Below are positions 11,940 to 25,104 of a DNA stretch of 64,000 nucleotides, piece after piece. The notes under the pieces are model-generated. The model ran no database searches. It was given only the letters and a program-made list of their open reading frames with translations, and had not been told where the DNA came from. Each line of letters opens with the position of its first letter. The stretch's first letter is position 1. Origin of the DNA: Ypsolopha sequella (taxonomy: Eukaryota; Arthropoda; Insecta; Lepidoptera; Ypsolophidae). Location of the stretch: positions 16,197,280-16,261,279 of the forward strand of contig OW203998.1 of assembly GCA_934047225.1 (NCBI GenBank), read 5' to 3'. The translations under genes and the position numbers were made by a program.

Positions 11940-12314
11940 TTAGAAAAAAGGCGGGTTTTTCACAATCCGGCTGCGAAACCGCTCTTGACTAAATAATCGC
12001 ATGGCGCGGATGCGCAAATAGAGAGCATGGAATGTAGGCAACTGTACTCGTCTAGATGAGGTAGGTCGAAAATAAATAACACCATTGAACTTTAAATATC
12101 GTACAAACAAGTAGTTACCATATTTGCAAAACAAGCGTTTGCTAGAGAAGTTGGTATAAGGAACTAACTCGCCACCAGCAACAGGTGGAAGCGTGGGTTC
12201 CTTGCCGGCTTTCACCATTTTTGGGATCTATTTTACACACGCAGTTAAGAAAATAATAAAAAATTGGCAACATAATTGTTTAGAAACAATGCTTTATTGA
12301 TGATCATCAGGTGT

Positions 12315-13904
12315 TTAGACAGAAATGAAAGTATTGATCCAGTCGATGTAGGAGGTAACCCTGGCGAAGGCGGCAGGTAAACCGACCTGGCAGCCGTACT
12401 CAGATCCGTATGAAGTCACACCAACCTAGAGATAATAACAGAAAGGAATTAACTTCAGTGATCCTTCGGAACATGAAAACTTTATTGGAAGATATTAAAA
12501 CATTTTATTGACTACATATTAAAGTAGATCCGGATGCCTTTAATTTTAATTTAAGTGCTGCCAAAACCAATTTTTTTTATTGCAAAATGTTCGTTACAGT
12601 TATGTTAGTGTAAGGATCAGAAATATTATAAAAATACATATATTATATACATAGTGAAAAAAAATACAAAGCTATAAATATATATTTAATATAATATATT
12701 TACCTATTCGGAAAGTGAGAGGTAGCGTTCTTTAAGCTTTTTCTTAAAGGAACAGGGGATCTAAAAAGGCCGACTTGGGTGAATTATAAAATGATTTGAA
12801 AGTAGGATAGAGTAAGAGTTTTTTTACGCGTGCAAAAGAGACGGCATTAGAACAGAATCATAACATGATTCATCCAAAGCGGCCTTTTTAGAGGACCTGA
12901 TAGTAGCACAGTCGCAAATATTAGGCGGAAGAGTATTCGGGTTAGTATCAGATGATCGTAAAAGCAACTGGTCTACGGCATCAACTCGTCCTAAAATCAT
13001 CTTGACGAAATTGCAACTAGACTAAAAAGTAAATCTGTATATATAAAATTCAAAGTCCTGACTGACTGACTGACTGACTGACTGACTGACTGACTGATAT
13101 ATCAACGCACAGCCTAAACCGCTGGTCCTAGGGACTTGAAATTTTGCATATAGATACCTTATATAGTGTAGGCATCCACTAAGAAAGGATTTTCCAAAAT
13201 TCACCTCCTAAGGGGGTGAAACTGGGGTCCAAAGTTTGTATGGGGAAACAAGATTAGAGACTATTTTATTCAAGACTTCACAAGAGTACTCCTTCCTATC
13301 TTTAAATGAGTAAACATGTGGTTCAGGTTTTTTCAGAATCCCACCCCTAAAAGGGGGAAATGGGGTGACAAAGTCTGAAAATCAACATGGGTATCGTTTG
13401 TATGGTTTATCAGGTCGCTGATTACGAAAACAACAACGATTTTAAAATCCAACGTAGTGGACGTAAAAAAGGCATTTCCAGGATTCAACCCCTAAAAAGG
13501 GGAAATGGGGTGACAAAGTCTGAAAACCAACATGGGTATCGTTTGTATAGTTTATCGGGTCGTTAATTACGAAAACAACAACGATTTCTAAATCCAATAT
13601 AGTGGGCGTGAAATACCATCATCCTCTGTTGTGGTGCGATGGGGTTGAAATAATGAAATGTGTAAATATCAATATGGGTGTCGTTTTTATGGTTTTTTGG
13701 GACGTTAATTATGAAAATGGCATCGATTTTGAAATTTAATATAGTGGACATGAAAATTCTTGAAAGTATGTGTGCCAGAGCAAATCGGCTGTAACAGACG
13801 AACAGACAGACAGCCTATTAGGGTTTCATTTTTTCCTTTTGAGGTATCTATCTATCTATATATCCACAATCTATCTATCTATCTATCTATCTATCTATAT
13901 GTCC

Positions 13905-13942
<38 letters not shown>

Positions 13943-16900
13943 ATCTTTCAATATCCCAGCAAAATATCTTTGAAATGGAAGGTTGAAGGGGTTGGACCAC
14001 GGGGTACCAAAAAAAGTTTTTTTTTTATGTGTAAACTTTGACGGCCTGTTTCTCCCAAACGCCTAGACTTAGACCCATGTTGATGGGTGTCTAGGAAAAG
14101 GTTTCGACGAGATCTACCCGCCGAAAGTGTCAAAACTTTACAGGCCCGTATCTCCCAAACAGCTAATGCTAGACCCATGTTCATGGTACTCTAAGAAAAG
14201 GGCTCGACGAGCTCTAACTGAAAACGAAAAAAAAAAAAAAAAAACGAAAAAAAAAAATATTTTTGCCAAAACTTTGATCGGCTATATCTCCCGAACGGCT
14301 AATCGTAGGGAGTTCGGGTTTCAACTTTTGTGATTGGTCAAGCTGGGGCTACATGACCAAAAAAAATTAAATTTGACAGGTTTTGACAGTTTTTTGACAG
14401 GTCCAAAAAAGTATTCCGATTTGCATAAAACTCAAGGGGCATTCGGGGTCGCCAATTACGCTGCTGTATTCAAATTTGACATTTTTTGACAACTGATAGG
14501 GATTTTGACACTCTTTCGGAAAAACTTTGATCGGTGAGTCCCCGTGTTTGGCATTCTGGTGAGGCCGAAAAACGAGCATGTGAGGACGGAGAACGCGCCC
14601 GCGAGGCCGAAGGCCGAGCAGGGCGCGTTCGTAGTCTGAGCATGCAAGTTTTTCGGCCGAGCACTACACCGTGACTCCCAGTGGGAGTGAGAGCACTTAT
14701 AATATTTGTTTCTGAAAAAAATGTAATTTGTTTCCTGTAGGCCACGCGGGCGAAGCCGCGGGCAGAAGCTAGTCGTCTATGAAGCAGCTCGTCAGAAAAT
14801 TATTTTGTCTACTGCCCTATTATCTATTCGACTTAAATGTGATTGGTCTAAATAGTTGGTCGCCTGCTAAGCAACTCGTCTTAAAAAACAAGTGACCAGA
14901 GTCAAACTGAATGGACATTGATTGAATTCCCAAAAACACAAGGATTATGTACAGGGGTTTTAAGGAGGGAGAAAGTCCCAGAACGTAAGGGTCTGTCCCT
15001 ATGGATCAAAAACTCAAAAAGTTCACGAAGGTGAGCCGGAGAAAGTGGATTCCTAATTATGTTAAATATATGGGAAAAGATGTGAACATTACGGTAAAGA
15101 CAAATTGGTAATCAATTTAACTCTTTACGAAAATGAGAGATGTGATCATATTTGCAAAGACCATAGATAAACCTGATTTCTAAGTTCTTAAGTCGTTCAA
15201 TTGTATTCAACAACTCCTCGTTAGCATTAAGGAGACAAACATCACCATAGTCAATAATGCAAAGAAAAAGCGTCTGAGCAAGCATAATTTTTTGTTTTAA
15301 TTCTGGAGTTGCTTTAGGGAGTGAAAAGTGCCATGTACTCTTCTGCTGATTTCATTCACATGCGTGATCCAGGATAGGTTGTTGTCGAATACGATACCCA
15401 AGTTTTTTACTTTGTCGGAAAAAACAATCGAAATTCCATTGTAAATTACAAAGCGATTGATTAATGAGAGCACTCAGCCAGTACCTGCCTCCTATTAATA
15501 TAGCTTGTGATTTCCGAGGATTAACATTAAAATTTGTAGGGGGTAAAATAAAGACTTTATTTTAATTGTAATATTTATCTTTGGAGTGTTTTTGAAGCAA
15601 CATCTTTTGAAAGTTTTGTAACACCCAATTTTAGTGACGAATTATTTACTTTATAAGTAAGAGCTCAAGTATTTATTGATATTACAGACAGTGTATTTTT
15701 ATGATAAATATTAGAATTATTATAATATCCCAACAGCGGAATTGTATAGTCCCTGGACTATAAATGGCGTGGGGGTGCGTCCACAAGCGTGTATGGACAA
15801 GTTTGTTACACACGTGAGAGTTGAAGGTAATTGGGGTATTGGGAGTATTGGGGGTGTGCCTATACTGTATTCAGCGAGACGATGCAAAGTGATCCATTCG
15901 TTGCTCATATACTACTATCATATTTTATTTTAGAAAACAATACTTCCAACATGCATGACTTGTTATAAAATGCAACTTTACATGATTATCATGGTATGAG
16001 GGTCAGGTCACGAGCAAACAGAAGCTCTTTTGGGTCAAAGAGAGGTTTCTTTTGAGTCAATAGTCGAGAGACGGTGGCATTTTTTTGACACAGCGGCAGG
16101 TGTCAGACGGGGGAACAACCCGTTTTGCGTCGTCTCCCGCAAGGGTAGACTGTATATCGTCATTTTCTACTTTCCTGACACATCACTTTCGCTTCATCAA
16201 GCTTGTTATAGAAGCTTTGCTATTCTGGATTGTTTTGACTTGTCCCTTTAGTACATATTTCGTTCAGGATTCTTCTTATATCTACCCTATTTTATGCAGT
16301 GAACAAAAATAAATAAAAGAGGTAACTGACCAATACTCTCCTGCCATTACTAGTGACGGCAAGGGGACCGCCGGAGTCACCACCACAGGTGTTCTGGCCA
16401 TTGGCACCGCTGGTGCAAATATTGGTGGCGTGAACAAACGTGCCGTAGACAGAGGCACATTCCTCGTTCGTGATGACGGGAATGTTCACCCAACTGATTT
16501 GCGCGTTGATGTTCATTGTGGTACCTAATGGGACAGTAATTGGAAAATTTAGTATAAGGTTTTTCACTTTGATCATGAAGTTGTATACATAATATTGTAT
16601 AATAATGATCAGGTCGGAATAGGTAGAGTTTTTAAAAAGATACGTAGATCATAACGTGGACATGCCTATAGGAAATGCCGAAATTGAGGAATTTATAATT
16701 TAAAATGTTACTTTTTAATTTAAGATACGTATCTTCCAAAAAAACATTTAACTTTTAGAAAATATTAAAATTTGCATAAGAAAATTATTATATTGTCAAA
16801 CATAAAATCATACCATCAGAAGTCAATCCGTAACCAGATGCCAGAGCCACTTCTCCGACAAAAAGTTGATCAATTTCATTTCCAGATGGCAAAGCAATGG

Positions 16901-19154
16901 GTTGAATCACGTCTAGAACAAAAATAAAATACCGTTAATTTTTCAAACGAACACAAAAAAAATGTTCACAAAACTTTATTATAAATGTGTTTGTCGTTGG
17001 CAAAAGTATTAATTTCCCATTCAATATGGACGACAATATCGTTGCTGTTAATTTTCTACACCATAAAGCATCAAAGTTATCAAGGAAACAAAGTGACACA
17101 TTTGAGAAAAATTTGTACTAAACAACTTACTACTGAGGGCCACGGTGGGAATTCGGAGAACAGCAATGTCATTAGCAGCGGTGTTAGGATTCCAGAATGG
17201 ATTCACGGATATGTCGTTGCTGTTGACTCTTGTACCACCATAGTACAGTGTGTTGGATCCAAGGACAACGATGAAGGAGCTAGCAGTCGTGACACCATCG
17301 TATTGGCAGTGAGCAGCGGTTAGAACGTGGCTATTACCGATGAGGGTAGCACCGCACACAGAAGAGAAGCTCCCTATGATAACGATGATAAGACCTACCT
17401 AGATTGATACAGGACAACATAAATTAGTATCCACAAAAAATATGCGTTTAAGATGATTTTCCTTTAAAGTTACAACTAGCGTTGCTTTTGGAAGCTGTTT
17501 CTCCTGATTTAGTGGGCATTACCTAAAATCCCTTTTAGTGGATGTCTACGTTATACAAAGAAACTTAAGTCCAAATTTCATATTCCTAAGTCCAGATGTT
17601 TGGTCTGGACGTTGATAAATTAGTCAGTCAGTCAGTGAGGGTATTCGTTTATATACCAGCTTTTGTCCTTGGTTTTGCCCGCATTTATTCAGTTTTTGTG
17701 TAGTCCTATCAAATCTGTCAATATTTTCCGGACCATTAATTTTGAAGAACGTATTTGACCTGGCCTTGATTTATATGGTTTTTGTTTCTCATGAACTATT
17801 TTCTAGTTATTTGTAATACAAATTTGATAGCTTAGGCCATTGCTGCAATTAAATTAGTATAATAAATAAGAATAATAAGTTAGTGAATAGTACCCAGAAA
17901 ACTTACATGTTTCCGAAACAAAAGAGTTATAAGCACAGATATACATATATTCAGATATTTTTTTAAATGGTTTTAAATGTATTGATTCAAGTAAAATTAA
18001 AACAAATTTATTGGTAAACTAAATTTCAACCATATTCGATTACCGTTTCGGAGCTTTTTAATACCAATACTGAACACATACAAACACACACACCTAATCC
18101 CTCTTTTGATCCCACTGGCAAGGATCTTAGGTGTGATTTCAACATTACACCAATCAACAAACCAAATTTAAATTAAGTTGATTTCCAATTACAGAGTTAT
18201 ATATAATTACTATTACACAGAAATTGTGCCTTTTTTAGGATATAAAGTATTTTTTATGTTATTTTAGGACCTACTATATCTCTTTATAAAATTTCATCAA
18301 TATTCGTTCAGCCGTTCAACAGAATTACGCTTCAGATGTATCTCACGGGAATCATGCATTTTTCCGGGATAGAAAGTAGCCTATGTTACTCTCCGGCTCA
18401 TAAGCCATGTATGTGCAAAAAACACGTTGCTGCGTTAAGAGGGTGGCCTACCATAACAACTTTTTTATTACCCGTCCAGCACAATAAGTCCAATGGCAAA
18501 GATCTCATTTGCTTTTAATAAAGGCGATTATATGTTGGCTCATTGGCCTCTTCACGCAGCGAAACAACAAATTGGTGCGTTTTTAGCTAATACAGAAATA
18601 TTTTGTAGTGAAAAAATATTGGATTTAAGTAGAATCCCTTCATATTTTAGGGAAAAAAATCAAGTTGATTCTTAAAGCGAACGTTTGAAAACTTTTTTTG
18701 ACAAATACTTAATACATCAATAACTCAATACATTAATAAATACTTAATAACTTAATACATTATTTATAAGTAGAATCTTAAGATATAAGATCAATAAATC
18801 ATTTTTTTTTTCAATCCTCGAAAGTCTGGCGTTGTTCGTGTTCTAGACTCATGAATATGTCTTAAAAGGACACACCAACAACCAGCAGACACACTTTCAC
18901 ATTTATAATAACAGTGAGAATGGGGATATTATATAGATAGACATATATACCTGGTACGGGACTTCAGAGATGTCAACGTTTGAGCCACCAACAATTCTGG
19001 TTTTAGACTCTTCAGCTGCTTTAATCCTCTGGGCCCGAGGAATACCCTCTCTCAAGTGATAGCCAAACACAGTGTTGTCACTGCCAGGCAGGTTAGTGGC
19101 AGTTGAAGCCGCAATGGCCACCAACAAAATCACTGAGCAGACTAAGACCTTCAT
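12315..19154 (-). CDS. Chymotrypsin-like serine protease C
   Basis: Minus-strand five-exon gene: 19154-18951, 17398-17131, 16912-16814, 16524-16331 and 12425-12315 (291 residues). Signal peptide at residues 1 to about 17; activation after Arg53. The triad is His in TAAHC, Asp in NDIAVLR and Ser in GDSGGP. Residue 189 is Asn (segment [11 protein letters not shown]), a polar non-acidic S1 base. Exon 2 ends in A instead of the usual G before GT, so codon 91 reads Asn, as in A. The polyadenylation signal on the minus strand lies just past the stop (plus-strand TTTATT near 12293). Nearly identical in protein to gene D, which is in the same orientation. Intron 4 is 3.9 kb because it contains a LINE remnant and a Helitron. 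The 3' flank (about 11940-12290) is shared with D and E. Confidence 0.93.
12690..15545 (-). mobile_element. LINE remnant (RT C-terminal part and 3' UTR), split by a Helitron
   Basis: On the minus strand, about 15545-14870 encodes the C-terminal part of a non-LTR reverse transcriptase protein, for example [20 protein letters not shown] near 15300-15241, with frame damage further on. The 3' non-coding part continues after the Helitron at 14772-13034, from 13033 to about 12690. The clade was not fixed; Jockey/CR1-like elements have similar C-terminal text. It sits in intron 4 of gene C and is absent from the same intron of D and E. Confidence 0.6.
13034..14772 (+). mobile_element. Helitron, non-autonomous, with intact ends
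   Basis: Starts A|TC at 13034 and ends CTAG|T at 14769-14772, with a GC-rich hairpin (GCGGGCGAAGCCGC) just before the end, the classic Helitron 3' structure. The 5' part has (CTGA)n near 13058-13095 and a (CTAT)n microsatellite near 13845-13940. No Rep/helicase ORF. The same 1.7-1.8 kb family is found at 20481-22318. Confidence 0.8.
15950..16290. repeat. Interspersed repeat in gene C intron 4
   Basis: Inverted counterpart of the 6420-6720 repeat of gene B, in the equivalent position after exon 4 (recognisable by CTCCCGCAAGGGTAGACTGT near 16134). It supports common descent of the introns. Confidence 0.4.
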
Positions 19155-19193
19155 TTTCTTGTTTTGAAGATGTCATACGAAAGATTTGTTTCA

Positions 19194-19219
19194 TATTTAT
19201 ACACCGACTAATCTTATCA
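19194..19219 (-). promoter_or_regulatory. Core promoter of protease C: TATA box and GATA-type site
   Basis: On the minus strand TGATAAGA (19219-19212) precedes TATAAATA (19201-19194), 39 bp before the ATG at 19154. Same motif pair and spacing as in B, D and E. Confidence 0.65.
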
Positions 19220-19633
19220 CTACGAACAGTTAATTCGATTATGAGGACTTAAATATCAATAAGTTAGATAAACAGATTAAAATTGTAATTATCAAAATGA
19301 TTCTGAGATTAATTAATAATGAAATAGGAATATTCCTGATTAGCTTTATCTACCCCCATACTGCAATTAGCAAAATTTGCAATAAGCATGACTTGTTAAT
19401 TTTGTAGTAATTTTATTAGTCATACCGACCATCATACAAATAAACCGACCATATCCAAATAAGGGACTTGTTCAGTTAAAATGATATGTGAATAAAATAC
19501 AACTCATTTGTTTTCCATCACTTTGCACTAATTGCTTGCATTTTTAAGCTGCCGGTTGTTATTTCTTACAGCTCAATTTAACTAATGACAATTTAGATTC
19601 TAACAAAACTTAAAAGTACTTTATTTAAAACAG

Positions 19634-19680
19634 CGCAGCGGTAGCTCAGGGCGAACGCTGGCCTTTCAATCTTGAGATCT
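19634..19680 (+). repeat. SINE head fragment upstream of gene C
   Basis: A short piece of the tRNA-like head seen at 792 (AGCGGTAGCTCAGG and GAACGCTGGCC), cut off at the anticodon-like region. The sequence before it (about 19350-19630) is the reverse complement of the region upstream of gene E (about 41940-42230), and part of it also resembles 283-470 in gene A intron 1. Confidence 0.45.
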
Positions 19681-19835
19681 ATCTTGCCCTTCTTCTTAGC
19701 AAGACTAATCGAATGGGTCGAGTTAGGCATATATTTATTACTAGCTGATGCCCGCGACTTGGTCCGCGTGGAAGAAAATAACGCGGCCACAGCAGGATTC
19801 CCGCAGAAAGTATCCAGTTTTTAGTTACATAATAA

Positions 19836-20127
19836 AGCAGATTCTGAAGGCTTTAATTTTTGGTTTAGTGCTGTCAAAACTTAAATTTTTCCAAAGTAAT
19901 TTAGCTTCTGTTCCTAACACCTAACGACTATTTTGCAGGGTAGAAATTTTTGATATGATAGCAATAAAACTAAAATTAAAGCCTTCAGAATCGGCTACAA
20001 TAAAGCCGATTCTTAAGGCTTTAGTTTTAGCTTAAGAGTTAGGATTATAAGCTAAATTTCTTTGGAAAATTTTAAGCTTTGACAGCACTAAAACAAAAAT
20101 AAAGCTCTCAGAATTCGCTTTATTGAG
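19836..20127. repeat. Two adjacent copies of the AAGCCGATTCT MITE
   Basis: Two inverted-repeat units back to back, each with arms carrying AAGGCTTTAATTTT-type and GCTGTCAAAAC/TTTGACAGC-type segments. Part of the same family as the intron MITEs of the protease genes. Confidence 0.5.
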
Positions 20128-20480
20128 TTATTGAACAGTGATCTACCTTCCTTCTTTAATTGTTATTAATGCCTCACTGCTGAGGATCGAACAGTGGTAA
20201 CCATACCAAAACTCGTTCAGTAGTTTTTGCGTGATGCATAAAGTACCGAGAAAAAAAATTGTATCGGTATCCTACACCGCAATTTTTTTTTTGGTATATC
20301 ATCTATGTATAAACAGATAGACACGGTTCTATTACAGTTTTTCATAATATTTTAAATACTTACTTAACTTAACAATTATTAAAGTGGTAAAAAAAATATT
20401 TATTTATTATAACTGTTAAAATTTATTGAAAAAGGCGTTACTTTGCGGAAGTCAATAATGAATTTGTGGATATATTAATA

Positions 20481-22318
20481 ATAGCTTCTGCCCGCGGCTT
20501 AACCCGCGTGGCCTACAGGAAACAAATAACATTTTTCTCAGAAATTTTAATAATTAAAAAATGATAAACTTTATATTTTTTCGATATATTTCGGCCTCAT
20601 CAGTGAGGCCGTCATCAGTCGAGTCATTATCACATCAGTCATCACTCGACTGATGACGGCCTCACTGATGAGGCCGAAATATATCGAAAAAATATAAAGT
20701 TTATCATTTTTTAATTATCAAAACTACAAATAAAAAGCTAATATAGCTAAAATTATATTTATTCATATTTTTCTCAGAAACAAATATTATAAGTGCTCTC
20801 ACTCCCTCTGGGAGTCAACGTGTAGTGCTTGGCCTTTGGCCTCGCCAGAGTGCCAAATACGGGGACTCACTGATCAAAGTTTTTCCGAAAAAGTATCAAA
20901 ATCCCTATTAGTTGTCAAAAAATGACAAATTTGAATACGGCAGCGTAATCGGCGACCCCAAATGCCCCTTGATACCGAGTTTCATGCAAATCGGAATACA
21001 TTTTTGAACCTGTAAAAATACTGCCAAAACCTGTCAAATTCAATTTTTTTTTTCGATCATGTAGCCCCAGCTTGACCTATCACTATAGTTGAAACCCGAA
21101 CTCCTTACAATTAGCTGTTTGGGAGATATGGCCTATCAAAATTTTGGCATTTTTTTTCGACATTTTTTTACCGTCGTCTAGATCTCACCGTGCCCTTTTC
21201 TTAAAGTACCATGAACATGGGTCTAGCATCAACCGTTTGAAAATACGGACCTGTAAAGTTTTTACACTTTCGGCAGGTAGATCACGTCGAGACCTTTTCC
21301 TAGACACCCATCAACATGGGTCTAACTTTAGCCGTTTGGGAGATACAGGCCGTCAAAGCTTTGACATAAAAAAAAAACTTTTTTGGCGTCCCGTGGTCCA
21401 ACCCCTAGGGATATACTACCTTCCATTCCAAAGATATTTGCTGGGATATAGATAGCTATAGATAGATAGATAGATAGATATACAGATAAATAGATTGTGG
21501 ATATATAGATCGATAGCTATCTCAAAAGGAAAAAATGGAACCCTAATAGGATCACTTGTGTGGCTGTCTGTCTGTCTGTCCGTCTGTAACAGCCGATTTG
21601 CTCTGGCACACATACTTTCAAGAATTTTCATGTCCACTATATTAAATTTCAAAATCGATGCCATTTTCGTAATAAACGTCCCAAAAAAACATAAAAACGA
21701 CACCCATATTGATATTTACACATTTCATTATTTCAACCCCATCGCACCACAACAGAGGATGATGGTATTTCACGCCCACTATATTGGATTTAGAAATCGT
21801 TGTTGTTTTCGTAATTAACGACCCGATAAACTATACAAACGATACCCATGTTGGTTTTCAGACTTTGTCACCCTATTTCCCCCTTTTAGGGGTTGAATTC
21901 TGCAAAAGCCTTTTTCACGTTTACCACGTTGGATTTTAAAGTCGTTGTTGTTTTCGTAATTAGCGACCCGATAAACCATACAAACGATACCCATGTTGAT
22001 TTTCAGACTTTTTCACCCCATTTCCCCCTTTTAGGGGTTGAATCCTGAAAAATCCAAAACACACGTTTACTGATTTATGGATAGGAGTACTTCTTGTGAA
22101 GTCTCGAATAAAATAGTCTAACGAATCTTGTTTCCACATACAAACTTTGGACACCCGTTTCACCCCTTTATAGGGTGAATTTTGAAAAATCCTTACTTTG
22201 TGGATGCCTACACTATAAAAGGTATCTATATGCAAAATTTCAAGTCTATAGGACCAACGGTTTAGGCTGTGCGTTGATATATCAGTCAGTCTGTCAGTCA
22301 GGACTTATATAATACAGA
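20481..22318 (-). mobile_element. Inner Helitron, non-autonomous
   Basis: On the minus strand it starts TC at 22318-22317, next to A/T target bases, and ends at 20481 with the hairpin (CGCGGGTTAAGCCGCGG-like) and a CTAT end, a one-base variant of CTAG. Internal blocks match the 13034-14772 copy. It carries a 222-bp hairpin insertion (20545-20766). Confidence 0.7.
20545..20766. repeat. Perfect 75-bp hairpin insertion with 14-bp target duplication
   Basis: 20550-20624 and 20644-20718 are exact reverse complements separated by 19 nt. The insert is bounded by direct repeats ATTTTTCTCAGAAA at 20531-20544 and 20767-20780; the homologous Helitron at 13034-14772 has this segment once only (a one-base variant near 14720). 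It contains no ORF. Its origin is unknown. Confidence 0.75.
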
Positions 22319-22990
22319 TACTAAAATTTGACACGTTACATACTTCTAACCAAAGCTTTCTTGTCTTCTTTTAACACTCATTCGTGACATTTATACGCTA
22401 AGAATTATTATTTGCTATGTAACTTCTAACAGTAAAAATGTAAATTCCTAGAATCGATAAATGAAAATAACTTTTTTTTTCCGTCGTTCGATTTTAATGA
22501 AATAAAGCCTATATTCTAATCCAAATTGATCCCCGTCTAACTGTAAAAACTACATCAAAATCCGTTCAGTAGTTTCGGAGATGTGCGCGTACAAACAAAC
22601 AGACAGACAGAAAAGAATTCCAAAAATGATTTGTGTTCTATTGCTCTTATTTAATCACCCCCTTTCTATTTTTATTACTTTTGTCCAATGTACAGACACA
22701 TCGGGTTCTACTCTTTTATTATATGTATTGATTGATGATATGTATTGCATATATTTATATGCATATCCTTTATATTTTTTATTTAATTCAGGTGTATTTT
22801 TTATTAAATTTAAGAAAACCCAACCTTTATTATTTCCTTGTGTATTTCCCCATATTATTATATAAGACGTATAGATACAGATTATTTAATTATATTTCAT
22901 TAAAACCGACCTGTTATAAATGTATCTGGTATGCCTACATTACAACAAATACTGTAAAATTTATAAGTTTTAATTATGTAAGTTATAGAA
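22319..22990. other. Helitron remainder and unclassified AT-rich sequence
   Basis: Up to about 22620 this is the resumed outer Helitron. From there to about 22990 the DNA is AT-rich with short ORFs that match nothing I recognise. It may be 5' sequence of the LINE that follows. Confidence 0.3.
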
Positions 22991-25104
22991 ACAGTCGACT
23001 ATGGATTTAACTGACTTTTGTCGCTCAGCTGATATTTTGGCACTGCAAGAAACATGGTTATGACATCCCCTTACTTGGCATGATTGATAAGGACTTTGGC
23101 TACAGGGGCAAGTCTTCGGTGGACGTCGGGGCTAGGAGTCTGGTCGGACACCCTTTCGGTGGGACTGGAATCCTGTGGCGTAATAGTATTTTTCAATCGG
23201 TATCAGTTATTGAGTGTGTTGTTAATAGAATTTGTGCTATAAAAGCAGTCATCAAGGATAATCCAATCCTTGTCTTTAGTGTGTATGTACATGCCATACG
23301 AATCAACTCAAGAGGATAATTTTCCGGAATTCTCATTTTGCCTAGGTGAGATACGTGCTATTATCGAAAGTAATGATGTGGAGTCAGTGTTCATACTAGG
23401 TGATTTTAATCCTCACCCAACAGAACGGTTTGGCAAAGAATTACTGAACTTTTGTTCTGATGAAGATTTGTTATGCGAGGACATTTTAAAATTAGGTATT
23501 TGTTCAGGCACATACACATACATAAATGATATGCATGGGTCTACAAAAGGTGACTAGACCATTGTGTGGTCAAACTATCAGCATGGGACAAATGTGAAAG
23601 TACTTTATTATGTTTTCTCTTCAGATCACTTGCCACTTCAGATTTAATGTAGCTTTAATTAAAATTTAAAACAACAAAAGCCAATAGAGTATTGTGGGGC
23701 ACCAGGGAAGTATACCAAATAAGTCACTATCACAAACTGTGTAATGAGTAATTTAACTCATTGATTTCCCAGAAGAATTTAAATTATGTACCGATTATTT
23801 TTGTAATAATATAGACCATAAGCAGGATAAACTAGTATTTTCAATAATTGTGACAATACTTCAAAAGGCTGCTTATGATAGTTTTATTGTAAAGAAATAT
23901 AGGAATAACTTCAAATCTGGTATGAACAAACATGTCAAAGATTTTCATGCTCAAGCTAAGTTATGTTTTCAAAATTGGGTGTGTTATGGTAAACCTACAT
24001 CAGGAATGGTATTGTATGAGGATATAAGCAAAAGCCGTAAAACATTTAAGTAAAAATTTAAATAGTTCAGAGACAATCAGGAACAGATTAAAATGGACTT
24101 GATTGCTTCTCATCGTTCAGAAAACAATTTTAGTAAGTTCTGGCAGTGTACTGATAAGTTAAATATCAAGCATAGCCTCCTTAGAGTCAGTAGAAGGTTT
24201 AAGTAAATCTGAAGACATTGCCAACGGTAGTTGCAATGTGAAACATTAGGTCCTTCACAAGACATGTGCAGAACTGAGTCACATGCAGGGAAGGAGCTGA
24301 GCGTTCGTTTTACGGCTAGTCATTATGGAGTGGTTTTAAAAAACATGACGTGAGGTAATTCTCCTGGTCACGATGGACTCAGTATTGAACACCGTTTTTA
24401 TGCGGGCACGCATTTACCAAGACTCTCTATGTTATACTCACTGTGTCTTGGTCATGGATATCTTCCAGAGCAGCTGGCAAAAACAATTATAATTCTTATT
24501 GTTAAATGTAGGACTGGTAATATTACAGATAATACCAATTACCGACCCATATCGCTGGCTACTATCATGACGAAAGTATTTGACAGTATGCTGAACTCCC
24601 ATCTTAATGAGCAAGTACAGCTACACCAGGCACAGTTTGGTTTTCGCCCGGGGCTTTCTGAAGCCTGAAGCATACTGTTAAATACTGCACAAGCAGAAAG
24701 ACTCAGATTTATGAATGCTTTATGGACTTATCGAAAGCTTTCGATCTATTTAGTTATTATATGCTTTGAAAAAAGTTGGAAATCCTAAATTTGCCTACTG
24801 AGATACTCAACATGTTCAAATATTAGTAAAAAATCAAATTAACCATGTAAAATGGGCAGATTCTTTTTCAGACATGTACAGGATGGAGTGCGGTGTGAAG
24901 CAAGGGGGTTTGTCTTCACCTACCCTCTTCAATCTGTACTTGGACAGCTTTATTGTTGAACTGAGTAGTTTGCATCTTGGTTGCTATATTTATGGAACCT
25001 ATGTCAGCAATCTAAACTATGCCGATGATATGGCACTGTTCTTTCCAACAGTTAGAAAACTCATTTATATGTGTGAACGATACGCATTCGAACATGGCCT
25101 TAAA

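Larger units (their letters stand above)
19741..22620 (-). mobile_element. Outer Helitron, interrupted by a second Helitron
   Basis: The plus-strand left end A|CTAGCTGATGCCCGCG is the reverse complement of a Helitron 3' terminus (hairpin plus CTAG). The body 22319-22500 matches 8910-9075 of the first Helitron, and the continuity is broken by the insertion at 20481-22318. The 5' end on the minus strand was not located exactly; about 22620 is a guess. Confidence 0.5.

Noticed and set aside
13058..13095. Tandem CTGA repeats as a functional array
   Set aside because: Short simple repeat near the Helitron 5' end, variable in length between copies.
18336..18675. Two 60-residue ORFs in gene C intron 1
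   Set aside because: No domain, no splice context; they lie in repeat-like DNA shared with gene D intron 1 (about 38070-38200).
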